Shown here: positions 1 through 10,330 of the stretch, piece after piece | Position numbering within the stretch: position 1 is the first letter of the stretch | Layout: the number at the start of each line of letters is the position of its first letter | Assembly: GCA_016806645.1 (NCBI GenBank) | Contig: JACSYO010001716.1 | Span: forward strand, 373,001-437,000 | Source of the DNA: Ophiodon elongatus | Taxonomy: Eukaryota > Chordata > Actinopteri > Perciformes > Hexagrammidae | Direction of reading: 5' to 3' | Length of the DNA: 64,000 nucleotides | Translations under genes and position numbers: made by a program | The notes under the pieces: model-generated | The model's input: the letters and a program-made list of their open reading frames with translations, nothing else | What the model was told of the DNA's origin: nothing | Database searches by the model: none

Positions 1-283
1 TCATAATAAATAGAAGTAAAGTATATAGTATAATGTTGTCTAACCCTATTCCATCACCACCAGTTCCTCCAACCTGCCAAACAGATGTCACATCAGTGTG
101 CATCCCAGAGCCCCTGTTCCATCCTCCTCCTGTTTAACTCACTGCCCCTCTGTCCTCAAGGGGCCTCACCTGTCATCATTAGATTCAATAGAAATTTATA
201 GCTGTTCCTGGATGTTGATGTCAATGTATAGCGGGCCTGCCAAATGCAACCAGGCACTCTGATATCTGTCTCCAGCCACTCCC

Positions 284-334
284 ACTTCCTCCTCCTCCTC
301 CTCCTTCTCCTCCTCCTCCTCCTCCTCCTCCACC
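284..334 (+). repeat. (CCT)n microsatellite
   Basis: An almost pure run of CCT triplets with one CTT interruption. On the other strand it reads as AGG and produces an arginine-rich spurious frame. Confidence 0.85.
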
Positions 335-640
335 TCCCTCCCACTACTCACACTTTCATCCCTCCCTAAGGGCCATCAATAATGCAACATGGAGCTCCTC
401 AAGCAGTGTGTGCACACAAACACAAAGTCCATGAAGGCACACCAACAGGCCCAAGCACACGGTCTTGAAAATACACACACATGGAAGGTTCAATTCCCCT
501 GTGTGATTTATAGACGGCCACTGTGAGGGGCTCCTGCTGTGGAGGCCATTATCATGCAGGCAAACACATCTGCAGACATCAATAAGTGAGGCAGAGGGTC
601 GAGGGGGGTAGCCCTGGTGTCAGGAGAATCCCCCTCAGGC

Positions 641-670
641 TGTCAGAGCCTTTCACGAGGGGCTCTGACA
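641..670. repeat. Perfect 10-bp inverted repeat
   Basis: TGTCAGAGCC at 641-650 is exactly reverse-complemented at 661-670, with a 10-base spacer. It could form a stem-loop. No associated gene is visible. Confidence 0.75.
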
Positions 671-1021
671 ACAAGCAGCGCCTCCTCGCCGTTGTTTGGC
701 CGCCGTTGTCAGTCAGTCGGTGGGGGTTGAAGAGAAGAACAAGGGGCCTCTGTAGGACACGTGGACACGAGGGAGGCCAAAGAGCGCCTGGAGACATGTG
801 CTCGGAGGCTACGCTCTGGAGAAGAGTTGCCGAGAGCTGTTCTGATGTTTCCTGCTTTAAGAGTCACAAGATTCTAAACTCAACAAAAAGAAAAGCTGAA
901 AAGCATACATTTCTTGGATCTTCAAGTTGGAAAATATGCAAAAGAGATCCAAGAAAGGTTTGTAATGGTAAGTGTAAGAGCTTGATAAAAAACTGCAAAA
1001 ACATTATTTGACAGAACTCAT

Positions 1022-1233
1022 GGTCCACTTACTCGCTTTGCATATATCATGTGGTCTTCATCAGCAGACGATGATGTTTGAGCTCAATTTTAAGCCAACA
1101 GGGTCAAGACATCCTAGAGGTCCTGAGGAAAAAGGGTTACAACTCCACTTCCATGATGAAGGAGGAAACTCCATTGGCTGATGAAGACCATGTGATACAG
1201 TCAAAAAGTAAGCTTTTAACAAGTAAGTGGACC
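1022..1233. mobile_element. Small inverted-repeat element (MITE-like)
   Basis: The left end (1022-1065) begins GGTCCACTTACT and later contains ATGTGGTCTTCATCAGC. The same words occur in the same order in the reverse complement of the right end (1168-1233). The arms are about 45-65 bp around a core of about 100 bp. There is no coding capacity, so this is a non-autonomous DNA transposon or MITE by structure. The superfamily is not assigned. Confidence 0.65.
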
Positions 1234-3074
1234 TTGAGTTGAGACCATTTTTTGGATTGCTTTTTCTAAGGTCATAAATGAACTGTCAAGGTCAACTGCT
1301 GTATAATATAATGATTAGGCTTGCAGAAACGATTAAGTATTTTCTGGTTGACCCTGAAATCTAAGGAAATGCGAGAAAATCCATGAGAAAAGTCCAAGGT
1401 TTGGTCAAGTTGAGTCAAAATCGAATGCTGCCATATTAGTTTGTTTGAGGTAAACTGGCACTTCTTCATGGCTTTTATAACATAAATATGTATCCCCGAT
1501 GTGTCAGACACATACAGAAGTATGAGAAAAGACTTTCCTCTCTGTTTGTCTCCTGCTCCATCTATCAGAAAGTGTGTGAAACAACGAGTGAGTCAGTCAA
1601 TAAACACAAAGGGAGGTCTGCACCTGTATTAACTGGGCGGTGTAGCAGCAATCTAACAGCACCATAAATTACATTTATATAACCACGATAACAAGAAATG
1701 TTCTAGTTGCAACAGTAATGACTATATTACATTCATATGTTTATTAAGAGTCTTTTTAAATAATTGCTTGACTAATGTTTCACATCTTCTATTGTTTCAT
1801 ATCGTACTTTCAACCCCCACAACCTGATAGTTACTACAAGTGTTTACATCACACACTCTGCTACATGCTAACACGTAACCTCTGTACCCCTTTACAACAA
1901 ATGCCTTCCTCTTCACTGGGCTTTGTAGGTCATTTCTCACAAATGTATCTATAAAGACAAACATAAAACAGAGTGGATGTTTATGGCTGACAGAGTGTAT
2001 GCATAAATACTAAGCTAACATCATGTGACAGGCACATGAATAGAAAACGTCAGAAAACCTGCAATCTTGGTTGTTGATGTTCATACCTCCCCGATTTTGT
2101 ATCAGATTCCCGCTGGAACATGTGCAGTTGTAAAGTTTTATATATAGCCGCGGCGGTGGGTTATTGTAGTTATATTCACAGAAGAAGTACAGCTGAAGTT
2201 GACGTTAGATTAAGTTTTATTGGGAATCTCCATTACAGTGAGGATTGAGGAGTTTGGACTCCTGAGTTAAACTCCCAATAAATCAAGTCTGGACTTGGTG
2301 TATCGAGAAAGGCCAGAATTAATATCAAATAATTTCAGCTTCCATACAATGAGGTGTTAATATTATCCAGAGTAGGACAGATACTAATCTGGGGAATGCA
2401 GGCTAGACATACTGTAAGCGTGAATGTATTGTGATTTGGGTGAAATGACCCTTTATTTTATAGCCTTGTACAGTAGAAACATATTGGAAGGGGGATGACA
2501 GCACAGCCCTTGTACTGTAACGCAACACTCCCTCTTAAAACACCATGATAAATATTGGGGTTGAGCAGAAAACTCTGTCTTGCTGAACTGGATGAACAAT
2601 AATAGTTGTTGTGATGGCAGTAGTTGCTATGGCAACAGCAGTCGTAGTAGTAGTAAAAACTAGGTTTCCAGGGAGAGTAACAGACACACTTTGACATGCA
2701 GCCTCCTTATCACCCACACACTTTCATCCAGAAGATAAGAGTGCAGCTCTGGATCATCTTTGTCTGGTGACGGAACAAGTTGTTCAGCGCTGTCTGACAC
2801 ACAGAGGGAGAGGGAAACGCACACAAACATTGGCTGCTCAGACTCATGCTGAATGATGTTTATTTGCAGTGATTTGATAACAGACTGGCACACATCATTT
2901 ATATCAAGAACATTTTTTTTTTGCATTTGGCAATTTATGAATATTAACACTACTTTCAAAGACATAACTCAACATTTTAGGAAATGGCTTAACTGATCCA
3001 GTCTGATTCAGAGCTTTGACATGATTAGTCTCGCTTAGAAGAGAGACTGGCAAACATGCATTTCTTTCCTCATA
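1234..3074. other. Non-coding, AT-rich stretch
   Basis: I see no conserved exon, RNA gene or complete mobile element. Short frames around 2458-2965 on the minus strand are low-complexity or have no recognisable domain. Confidence 0.4.
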
Positions 3075-3600
3075 AAACCATAGACTGTATAGAAGAAGTT
3101 TACGCAGTCACTGACGTCACACATTGGTTTGTGGACTTTTGGCATTTTGGCCGTCGCCATCTTGATTTTTTGCAACCAGAAGTGACACTTTGTGACAGAC
3201 TTTATGGTCTGTTTGACTCTAAAAGGACCATAATTTACGAAATGAACATCATGCTGTATTGAAGAAGACTTGAAACTAGAGATTGAGACATAAACTCATG
3301 TTTACAATGTTTACTGAGATAATAAATCAAGAGAAATGTAGAGTAATTTTCTCATAGACTTCTATACAATCAGACATATGGGTCAGTTTCACATCAGGTC
3401 CAATAAGAAGACCTCTAGTGGCATCCTCCAGAGCCGAAGGCTGAAGCTGGGGTGGGGTGGGAGGATTTGCCTTCCAGTTTTGTAACTTTCTGATTATCTG
3501 GCACGCCCACTTCATGCACTGATTGGCCACCGTGTGGAGGTGACACAGTGGACTGGATTTTGATTTCTCTCTAGCTGTCTTGTGTCATTCTTCGCAATAC
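3075..3600 (+). mobile_element. Dispersed repeat family A, copy 1
   Basis: This begins CATAGACTGTATA and shares long nearly identical blocks with the reverse complement of about 19970-20495. The best block is the stretch containing ATGAACATCATGCTGTATTG through the A/T-rich region near 3300. It lacks about 100 bp of the middle of the longer copy. Shorter relatives lie at 26560-26690 and 52010-52175. No transposase is visible, so it is non-autonomous. The right boundary is approximate. Confidence 0.7.
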
Positions 3601-3955
3601 TTTTGTCTCTTTTTTTTTGCGTACAAATGAGTGAAACACTAGGAATGCTTTTCCATCCCACTTCTATGAATCATTGCATCTCTCTCTTATGAGGGCAGAC
3701 TGTTCTCTTCCAATATCAAGACATGTAGTCACAGACTGAGTGATTAATGAAAACATAATACACTGCACTGCAGTGATTAAATATGTTAAATGTCAAAGAG
3801 AGTGCACAATAAGCCCAGAGGCTTAATTCCATCGTGGAATCTCGTCCTACTGTAACGCAACCAAACAGAAAGCACCTTACCGGAATGATAAAATGAGAGC
3901 TGCGATTCAGGAAAACTGATTAAGCATGCACATCACCTGTACTGTATGTGAGCGA

Positions 3956-4030
<75 letters not shown>

Positions 4031-4787
4031 GTTCACATCTTTGACTGCTCCCGTGTTAAAAACAGTGAGTGCAGTGGAAAGAAGAAGAAAGAGAATGAGC
4101 CAGCGAGAAAATGAACGAAGCGAGAGGGGAGAGAGTAAAAAGAAAGAGACTGTCAAAGTCAAACAAATTCAGAGGGATCAATGCGCAGACTTCGCCTGGC
4201 ATATCCAAGCGAGCGCCAGACTCAAAGCTCTTCAAGCCCACAGTTCAAAGTGGTGACACGTCCATTAGAATTTCTAATTCTGATGGCATCGACAGGCCTA
4301 CGGCTACAGCACCAGCAGAGGACGGGCTGAGAGGAAACTAGGCCAATGCAGAGAGAGAGATTACTGTATACTGTTCTTTTTTATCCCTTTATTATTGAAA
4401 AGTCTTCATACTGTTTCATTTTCAGATGAGTCAAAAAAAAACTTCAATCATACTCTGGAAGAGATGCTTCATCTTTGTAATTTCATATCATTTGTGAATT
4501 CATTCACATCTTTGCTCAAACAGCACACACTATACTTTGACCAGAAGGTTTTCAAGCTTGATAGTGATTTGCTGATTTTCAAACTTGTTATAGTCATCTG
4601 TTTTTATTCCAAAAGGTCTTGAAATAACTGAATATTAATATTAATAATTAAATGATTACTTATCATATAGTGGGAATCCCCCTTTACCAGCTCTCCATTA
4701 CAAGGAAACAACAAGCCGGCAATCTTGGTGTCTAAACTTCATGTGAGCTAAAAACTGACAGATGCTAGTCCCACTATTATGACAAGT
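3601..4787. other. Non-coding stretch with microsatellite
   Basis: This holds a long (TG)n run (3960-4028), followed by a purine-rich stretch (4076-4150) that gives lysine/arginine-rich spurious frames. No exon is recognised. Confidence 0.4.
3960..4028 (+). repeat. (TG)n microsatellite
   Basis: An uninterrupted TG dinucleotide run of about 69 bases. Confidence 0.95.
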
Positions 4788-5254
4788 GTTCCATGGATAA
4801 CTTATTTAAACATACAGAGCAGAACTTGGTGTCCTCCTACACCTCCTTTAGCTGTGCAGACGAGACGGAAGTAAAGGGAAGGGGCGGAGTTCTGATTCAC
4901 GTTCAAGAGAGCATTCATAGGAAACCAATTGATAAAGATGAAAACACCTGTATGTTGGGGTCATCGTTACACTGTCCACTTAAATGTCATCCGTCGTAGT
5001 TGTACTTCATCGATCACCTGCTGTGACAAATGTTTTCTTTGACTTGTTCTGCGATTCTTAGACTCTACGACGGTAAAAACGTTCTTATGGGAGATGTCAA
5101 TTCAAACTGGCTAGCCAGAGCACGCAGAACAAGGCTTAAGGATATCCCCCAAATATTTCAGATGACGCAAATTGAAAATAAACCTACTAGACTAACATCT
5201 TCCCAACCCTTACTGGATCCGATTTGTAAACATAAAGTAGATAGGATAACATAA
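4788..5254 (+). mobile_element. LINE endonuclease relic
   Basis: Two broken plus-strand frames resemble the AP-endonuclease domain of non-LTR retrotransposons. The first (about 4793-4999) contains a GRGGVLIHVQESI-like strand. The second (5030-5254) contains a VLMGDVNSNWL motif, then an LKDIPQIFQMTQIENKPTRLT stretch, which corresponds to the conserved G-D-x-N and 'NxPTR' region. The frames are separated by stops and a frameshift, so this is a dead fragment with no reverse transcriptase following. The clade is not determined. Confidence 0.6.
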
Positions 5255-7892
5255 AACATGCATCTTAATGATCTTTCAGATCAATATCTTTGACTAGCTC
5301 CTAGAAAGTTGAAAAAAATGAAAAGGACAAAAATCCCATGAGCTCTTTCTTTCTCATTGAGAACAAAATAAAGTAAACTAAAAGTGAATGACAGTATTGC
5401 AAATAAACCTTGTGAGCAGGCGTGTGTTGATTTAGTGTCAGCTGTTAAAGTGATTTAATTTAATGATATACCAAAAGATGGAAGCCTAATACAAAATAGA
5501 TTTTGCCCTGGTTTAATAGTGACCTACTGTATGTGACCTAATGAGAAAAAGAGTTGCATCTCTGAGACTTCAACTGAATACTGGTCGCTTGACCTTTACA
5601 AGTTTGACAAAGTACTGACAAACTAATTGAAAGGGAAAAACCCAACTATGGTAGCATACAGATCAAAATGTATGGTACTTCTCAAAATGATATCTTAGCT
5701 GTTTCAACATGTTTTAACAAGTGTTTTAAGAATTCTGTCCTGGAATAGGTCAGAACTTGTCTGTATGTGTGACAAGCCAAATGTATATTGTTGTTATGAC
5801 GCTTGTGGCTCTTTCTGACAGAAGCTGTCAGCCCGCTAACGGTTAGCTGTCATGCCAATGAGAAAGTCTTTTCTGAAGAGCTCCAGAGGAAGTACCCATC
5901 AACAAAAATGCTGCGCTTTGCACACACTGCAGGAGCACATTTTCGGTCATGCACGGTAGAAATGTTGATATAAAAGATCATATTCAGACGGACAGATGTA
6001 CAATATACAATAGCTGGGAGAGAATGCGTCACAGTGGGCGATTTAGCCAGCAACCAGGGCTTGTGCACACTGACACTGATACCTTGTGTTGAGTCTTAAA
6101 GGTATCTGACCATCATAATATTACACCAATACAATACGTTTTGTGTTTACTACTGTTAGTATACATGTTTTGGTGGATTTTGGGAGGTAGAACATAGTTT
6201 GTTTTTGTCTGCTGAACTGCTGCCCATGGTGTTGAAAGGTAGGTATACTACATGTTGAAGTCATTTGTACCCCATCCTTATGGAAACATCTATGGTGTGT
6301 GCATGAACGTGCGGCACACTTAAGTCTCGATTTGGGGGTGCGGCTAGCTGGTTAGCATGCTCATTTCACTAGATATCTCTGCAACACAACACGTAGACGT
6401 CTTTGACATAACGCAAACACTGAAACCTCTTTACATTCTCTTGAAAATGTTAGGTAATGATTTGAATGTTATAAACTATTCTGGTCCGCAGTTGAAACGT
6501 GCCAAGGACTCCTCTTCGTTAACTATATGGCAGGAAAGTATATAGTGTACTTTTTCCACACCTTTATGACATCAGACTTAGAAATCGACTAAATGAATTT
6601 CATCCGCACAATGAGATCCAACGAGAGTGAGCATGTTTGCCGGTGGGGAGATGCATTGGTGGTGGTGGGTGGGGGGTGGCAGGAAATCTGTGGGATTTAC
6701 AGCTTAATCTTCTTAGGCACTTCCCTGTCGGCCGAGCTTCAGACTGTGGCTGAGAGAAGTACGTGCTAGCTTAGCGCAGCTGTCAGGAGCCGCCTGCCAC
6801 CAAATCAATACCGGTCTCCCCCCCTCTTCCTCTCTCTCATGCCTCTTCAGCCTCAGCCCTTCAGCTTCTCCTGCCAGCACTAAATCAATGGCTCCCGGAG
6901 CTGATTAGCAGGTTCAAGTGCGGGTCATTTCACACAGCCACGGAACACTTTCACCCAAGAACATACTGTAACAACACACTGCGAGTGCAGGAATGTTGTT
7001 GATGTGTGGAGGTTGGAGGGCAGTTTTCTGCTTGCTGTCAGAGCGCACCTTTAATTTGATTTACTGCAACGTCATTGGTGCCAGCTACTGAATTATATCA
7101 GCTACAGCTACAACTAATAAGCACCAGCTTTTTTGTACTCAGGTGGTGTGTCTTCTTGTTCGGCAAACCTGTTTCTATCGAAGGCTCCTGCACACGGAGA
7201 GGGCTGTGTGTTCTCACACTTCTTTGCACTTCAGCAAATGATCAGTGGATTTATCACGAGTCAAACCCCGCTGAGTTTCACACCAATAGAAATCCAATAG
7301 CACCTCCAAGTGGACACACGGGTACATGGCAAGCTGTGTAATGAAAGGTGAGGCGTAGAATCAGAGGTAGTCAGGAAAACCCTGTTCATCGTGAACTCTT
7401 TACGCAGCAACAAATCATCTACTGTGGTCCAGCTATAAACCTGTAAGATGTGAGATTTACTCAAGGCCTTGCTTTTGCTTCAAATTTTCTTCAAACACAC
7501 ATCGTATCACTGGGCGATGCGGAGGAAGAAAGCGTCCCTACAGGGTTCAACAGGAAGTCACACTTAAGAAAGGCGCTAACGATGATCAAATAACTGTGAT
7601 ATATTTCTGTGTCTGAAACCGTTAATAGTGGTCTGGATGATACTGACCCCTCTAGAGTCAGTTCTGGACGCATCAGGGACGGCTAGTCTGTTTCCGTTCA
7701 ATACATGCACAGTGTCTTTTCAAAATAAACTTCCAACATCACAGGAAGTTATGCAACAAAACAGCTTAGTTAGGTTCAAGAAAAGAGCGTTAACTTGACT
7801 AACAACTAACAACTCGTGTGACTAGTGAGTGACAAACTATTCACCTGACTCCCATGACAAAATGTCAACTTTTATTTTTGGTTTCGTGCAGG
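5255..7892. other. Non-coding stretch with transposon debris
   Basis: Apart from the zinc-finger-like relic at 5850-6100, I see no exon or RNA gene. A C-rich/T-rich patch and a short GGTGG-rich patch lie near 6650-6840. Confidence 0.4.
5850..6100 (+). pseudogene. BED/hAT-like zinc-finger relic
   Basis: One plus-strand frame through about 5895-6090 reads a C-x2-C-x3-F-x4-H-G-x4-D-x3-H pattern (ALCTHCRSTFSVMHG, then VDIKDHIQTD). This is the arrangement of the BED-type finger seen in hAT transposases and genes derived from them. The frame closes at TGA shortly after, and no catalytic hAT region follows. The assignment rests on motif spacing only. Confidence 0.4.
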
Positions 7893-8815
7893 TCACAAAC
7901 TGCTCCAAAAAATTAAGGGAACGCTTAAATCACACATCGGATCTTGATGAAGGAAATATTGTAGTTCAAAATCTTTATTGGTATAGTGATATCTTCATTG
8001 TGTAATTCATTGAGAACAAAATGACGTAAGAACGGTCAACGGAAAGCAAAATCATAAGACCATTGAGGGATGGATTCAAAGTCATGTTTGAAATTCAAAG
8101 TAAAACATCTAAATCACGGATGATACAACTTATTCCTCCCCAGACCATCACTGACCCACCGGCAAACCGCTCACGCCAGATGATGGTGCAGGTAGCGTAA
8201 CGTTCGCCACGGTGTCTCCACTCTTTCGCATCTGTCACGTGTGCTGATTGTGAACCAGCTCTGAAGAAGAGAACGGGGCAACAATGGCGAACCTGCCGAT
8301 TCTGATGTTCTCTGGCAAATGCCAATCTGCTGCAAGGTGCAAGGTTCTGGGCTGCGAGCGCAGGTCCCACTAGAAGACCTCGGGCCCTCATGCCACCTCA
8401 TGGAATCTGACAGTTTGGTCAGAGCCATGAACATGAGTAGCCAGCTGGAGGTCATTTTGTAGCGCTCTGTCAGTTCTCCTCCTGCTCTTCCTCGCACAAA
8501 AGAGCAGATACCGGTCCTGCTGCTGGGTTGTTGTCTTCTATGGCCCTGTCCAGCTCTCCTTATGTAGTGGCCCGTCTCCTGGGCTGTGGCTTGCCTTGCT
8601 GTTGCCTCTCCTGTCCACCTGTTGTTGCTTTCATTTGCACCAAAGCAGGTGAAATTGATTCACAATCGTTTACACTTCCTGTGTACAATACGCGTTTTAC
8701 ACAACAGCTTCCAGTACAAAGACACTTCCATCATATGAATAGAGATATTTTAGGCAACATTAACAGACACAGGTCTCTAGCTCTTTCTCTGTGGGGCTGA
8801 GCCACACCTTTCATA
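7893..8815 (-). mobile_element. Degenerate Tc1-like DNA transposon
   Basis: The right-hand end of the element (on the minus strand) lies at 7893-7925 and has the CCCTTAATTTTTTGGAGCA terminal word that I associate with a common fish Tc1/mariner group. Minus-strand frames at 8095-8391 and 8171-8497 carry Tc1 transposase pieces, including LAFAREHQN, RRGERYA-like and FAGGSVMVWGGIS motifs. These lie in different frames with the catalytic DDE region incomplete. The left boundary near 8815 is approximate. The element is inactive. Confidence 0.75.
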
Positions 8816-9584
8816 GTCCTTACACAGATCCATTATTGAAACGAAGACATTAAAAAGGGCAGCTTGAAACATGTGATCTAAGGGATTGTCTGGTTTATTG
8901 TTTTGCATATCGTTGTCTCTAATGTTACATGTCTTGATAATGTTTCGCTCTGTTAAGATGTACTCAAACTTCCAACATCACCAGTACAGTTGTATTGTAT
9001 ACTTTGAAACAAGAGAGGATTCGGGATATTGTGGGATTTATTTAGAACATACAAGCAAATAAAACTGTTATAAAAACATTATAGTTCAACAAGAAGTAAG
9101 TAAGGGGATGGGATGTGGATATCTGATAACATACAACGACACCATGAACAAATCAGTGATTAGTATTTGCAGTTTGAAACTCTAAGTCTCTTGGTTTATT
9201 CTAATACACGGTACAGTAGCTGCTAGTTGTTGTGTCCCACGTGGTCAACAAACTTTTCTGGAGGGGAGTACAAAACACTCTGACTGGACCACACAACACA
9301 TGGCTGTCACTATGGAAACAAAGAAAGTTAGATGTTAGTGTGTTTGATGGAACAGGACAGAAGCTTCTCATCTCTGATACTATCAATCAAAAGCTAATAT
9401 GTAAACTTTTCCTTCAGGCTTTGCTTTTGTCTAAGTCGTCTTGCTCTGCACTCTCCCCCTTGCTGCCAAATCGCCGGTTTAGCTCTGATGTCATCACCGA
9501 GCAGCACGATTTCTGTGAAAGGAAAGGGGAAATGGTAAGGAACACTAAATTAGCCATTTTAGCAGCTCTATGGGGCTGTATTTG
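8816..9584. other. Non-coding region downstream of the receptor gene
   Basis: No exon is recognised. A minus-strand AATAAA word at 9193-9198 is the nearest clear poly(A) signal candidate for the receptor gene, about 840 bp beyond its stop codon. That would place this stretch partly in its 3' UTR. Confidence 0.3.
9193..9198 (-). terminator. Possible poly(A) signal of receptor gene
   Basis: TTTATT on the plus strand is AATAAA on the minus strand. I found no closer canonical signal between 9590 and 10034. Distance from the stop codon makes this tentative. Confidence 0.3.
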
Positions 9585-10065
9585 AACATAGCTGTGTTTT
9601 CAGCTATGCTAACATGTCATAATGACAATGCTAACATGCTCACGTTTAGCAGGTATAATGTTTACTCTATCATCCATCGTAATTGACTGTGTGATAATGC
9701 TAACAAGCCACAATAACAATGCTAACATGCTCACGTTTAGCAGGTATAATGTTAACTATAGCCAGCATTGCAGTTTACCGTGTTAGCATGCTAACATGTG
9801 CTAAGCGCTAAAAAAAAAGTGCAGCGGAGGAATGCCATTAGTTTTGCAGGTATCTGGTCATAAACCAAAGTATTGTACGAATAAAACATTTGAACTCATG
9901 GTGCCACTCAAGGAAAAGTCCAAAGCACTCATCCTCTGGGGACCATGGATATTTGTACCAAAATACACCAGAATCCATCCAATGGGTGTTGGGATATTTC
10001 AGTGAAAGCCAGAAAGGTCAGGCTGTTAGTGGTGCTAGAGGGGGTCACCAAAGTCACACCGTGTG
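9585..10065 (+). mobile_element. Dispersed fish repeat with GCTAACATGCT blocks
   Basis: The segment has two near-identical blocks (about 9627-9662 and 9717-9752) built on GCTAACATGCTCACGTTTAG. These are followed by a TTAGCATGCTAACATG stretch, a TTTTGCAGGTATCTGGTCAT stretch and a GTGGTGCTAGAGG-type end. I recognise this as a widespread fish interspersed repeat, but I cannot name the family. Its right end overlaps the last codons and stop of the receptor gene. Confidence 0.6.
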
Positions 10066-10330
10066 AAACTCTTCCCCACCTTGCCATCCTTAGCTTGGTT
10101 GCGGGCCCTGGATACGAGCTCCAGTAGGGCCAGCAGGAGCCCGACGCCAAGTCCCAGGCCCAGGAGGAGGAAGAGGGCCCGCAGATCGTGAGGCTGCAGG
10201 GCCTCGGAGGTGTGGGCCCGGTCGCCGGCTACGCAGCTGCTGGCCCACCACTTCTGCCACAGATACGTTAGCTCGCCGGACTCACTGAGCTTGAGGATGG
10301 CCAAGGTCAGGTTTTTGACCAGCGGGGAGC
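10035..10330 (-). CDS. Receptor exon 8: end of S2, M4, C-terminus
   Basis: The acceptor is CCACCAG at 10331-10332. The exon starts with the split glycine codon, then SPLVKNLTLAILKLSESGEL. Next come the conserved WQKWW and the second disulfide cysteine (ASSC). A roughly 22-residue Leu/Gly-rich M4 helix (ALFLLLGLGLGVGLLLALLE) and a short basic tail follow. The stop is TAG at 10035-10037. The final residues DFGDPL and the stop fall in the repeat that runs to about 10065. Confidence 0.88.

Larger units (their letters stand above)
1..1021. other. Left-edge non-coding stretch
   Basis: I see no conserved coding exon here. A polypyrimidine (CCT)n tract runs about 284-334. A perfect 10-base inverted repeat with a 10-base spacer lies at 641-670. 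Short open frames such as 586-1011 have no recognisable domain and no splice context. Confidence 0.5.

Noticed and set aside
586..1011. 141-residue plus-strand frame near the left edge
   Set aside because: Mixed composition without a recognisable motif, and it spans the inverted repeat at 641-670. No supporting signals.
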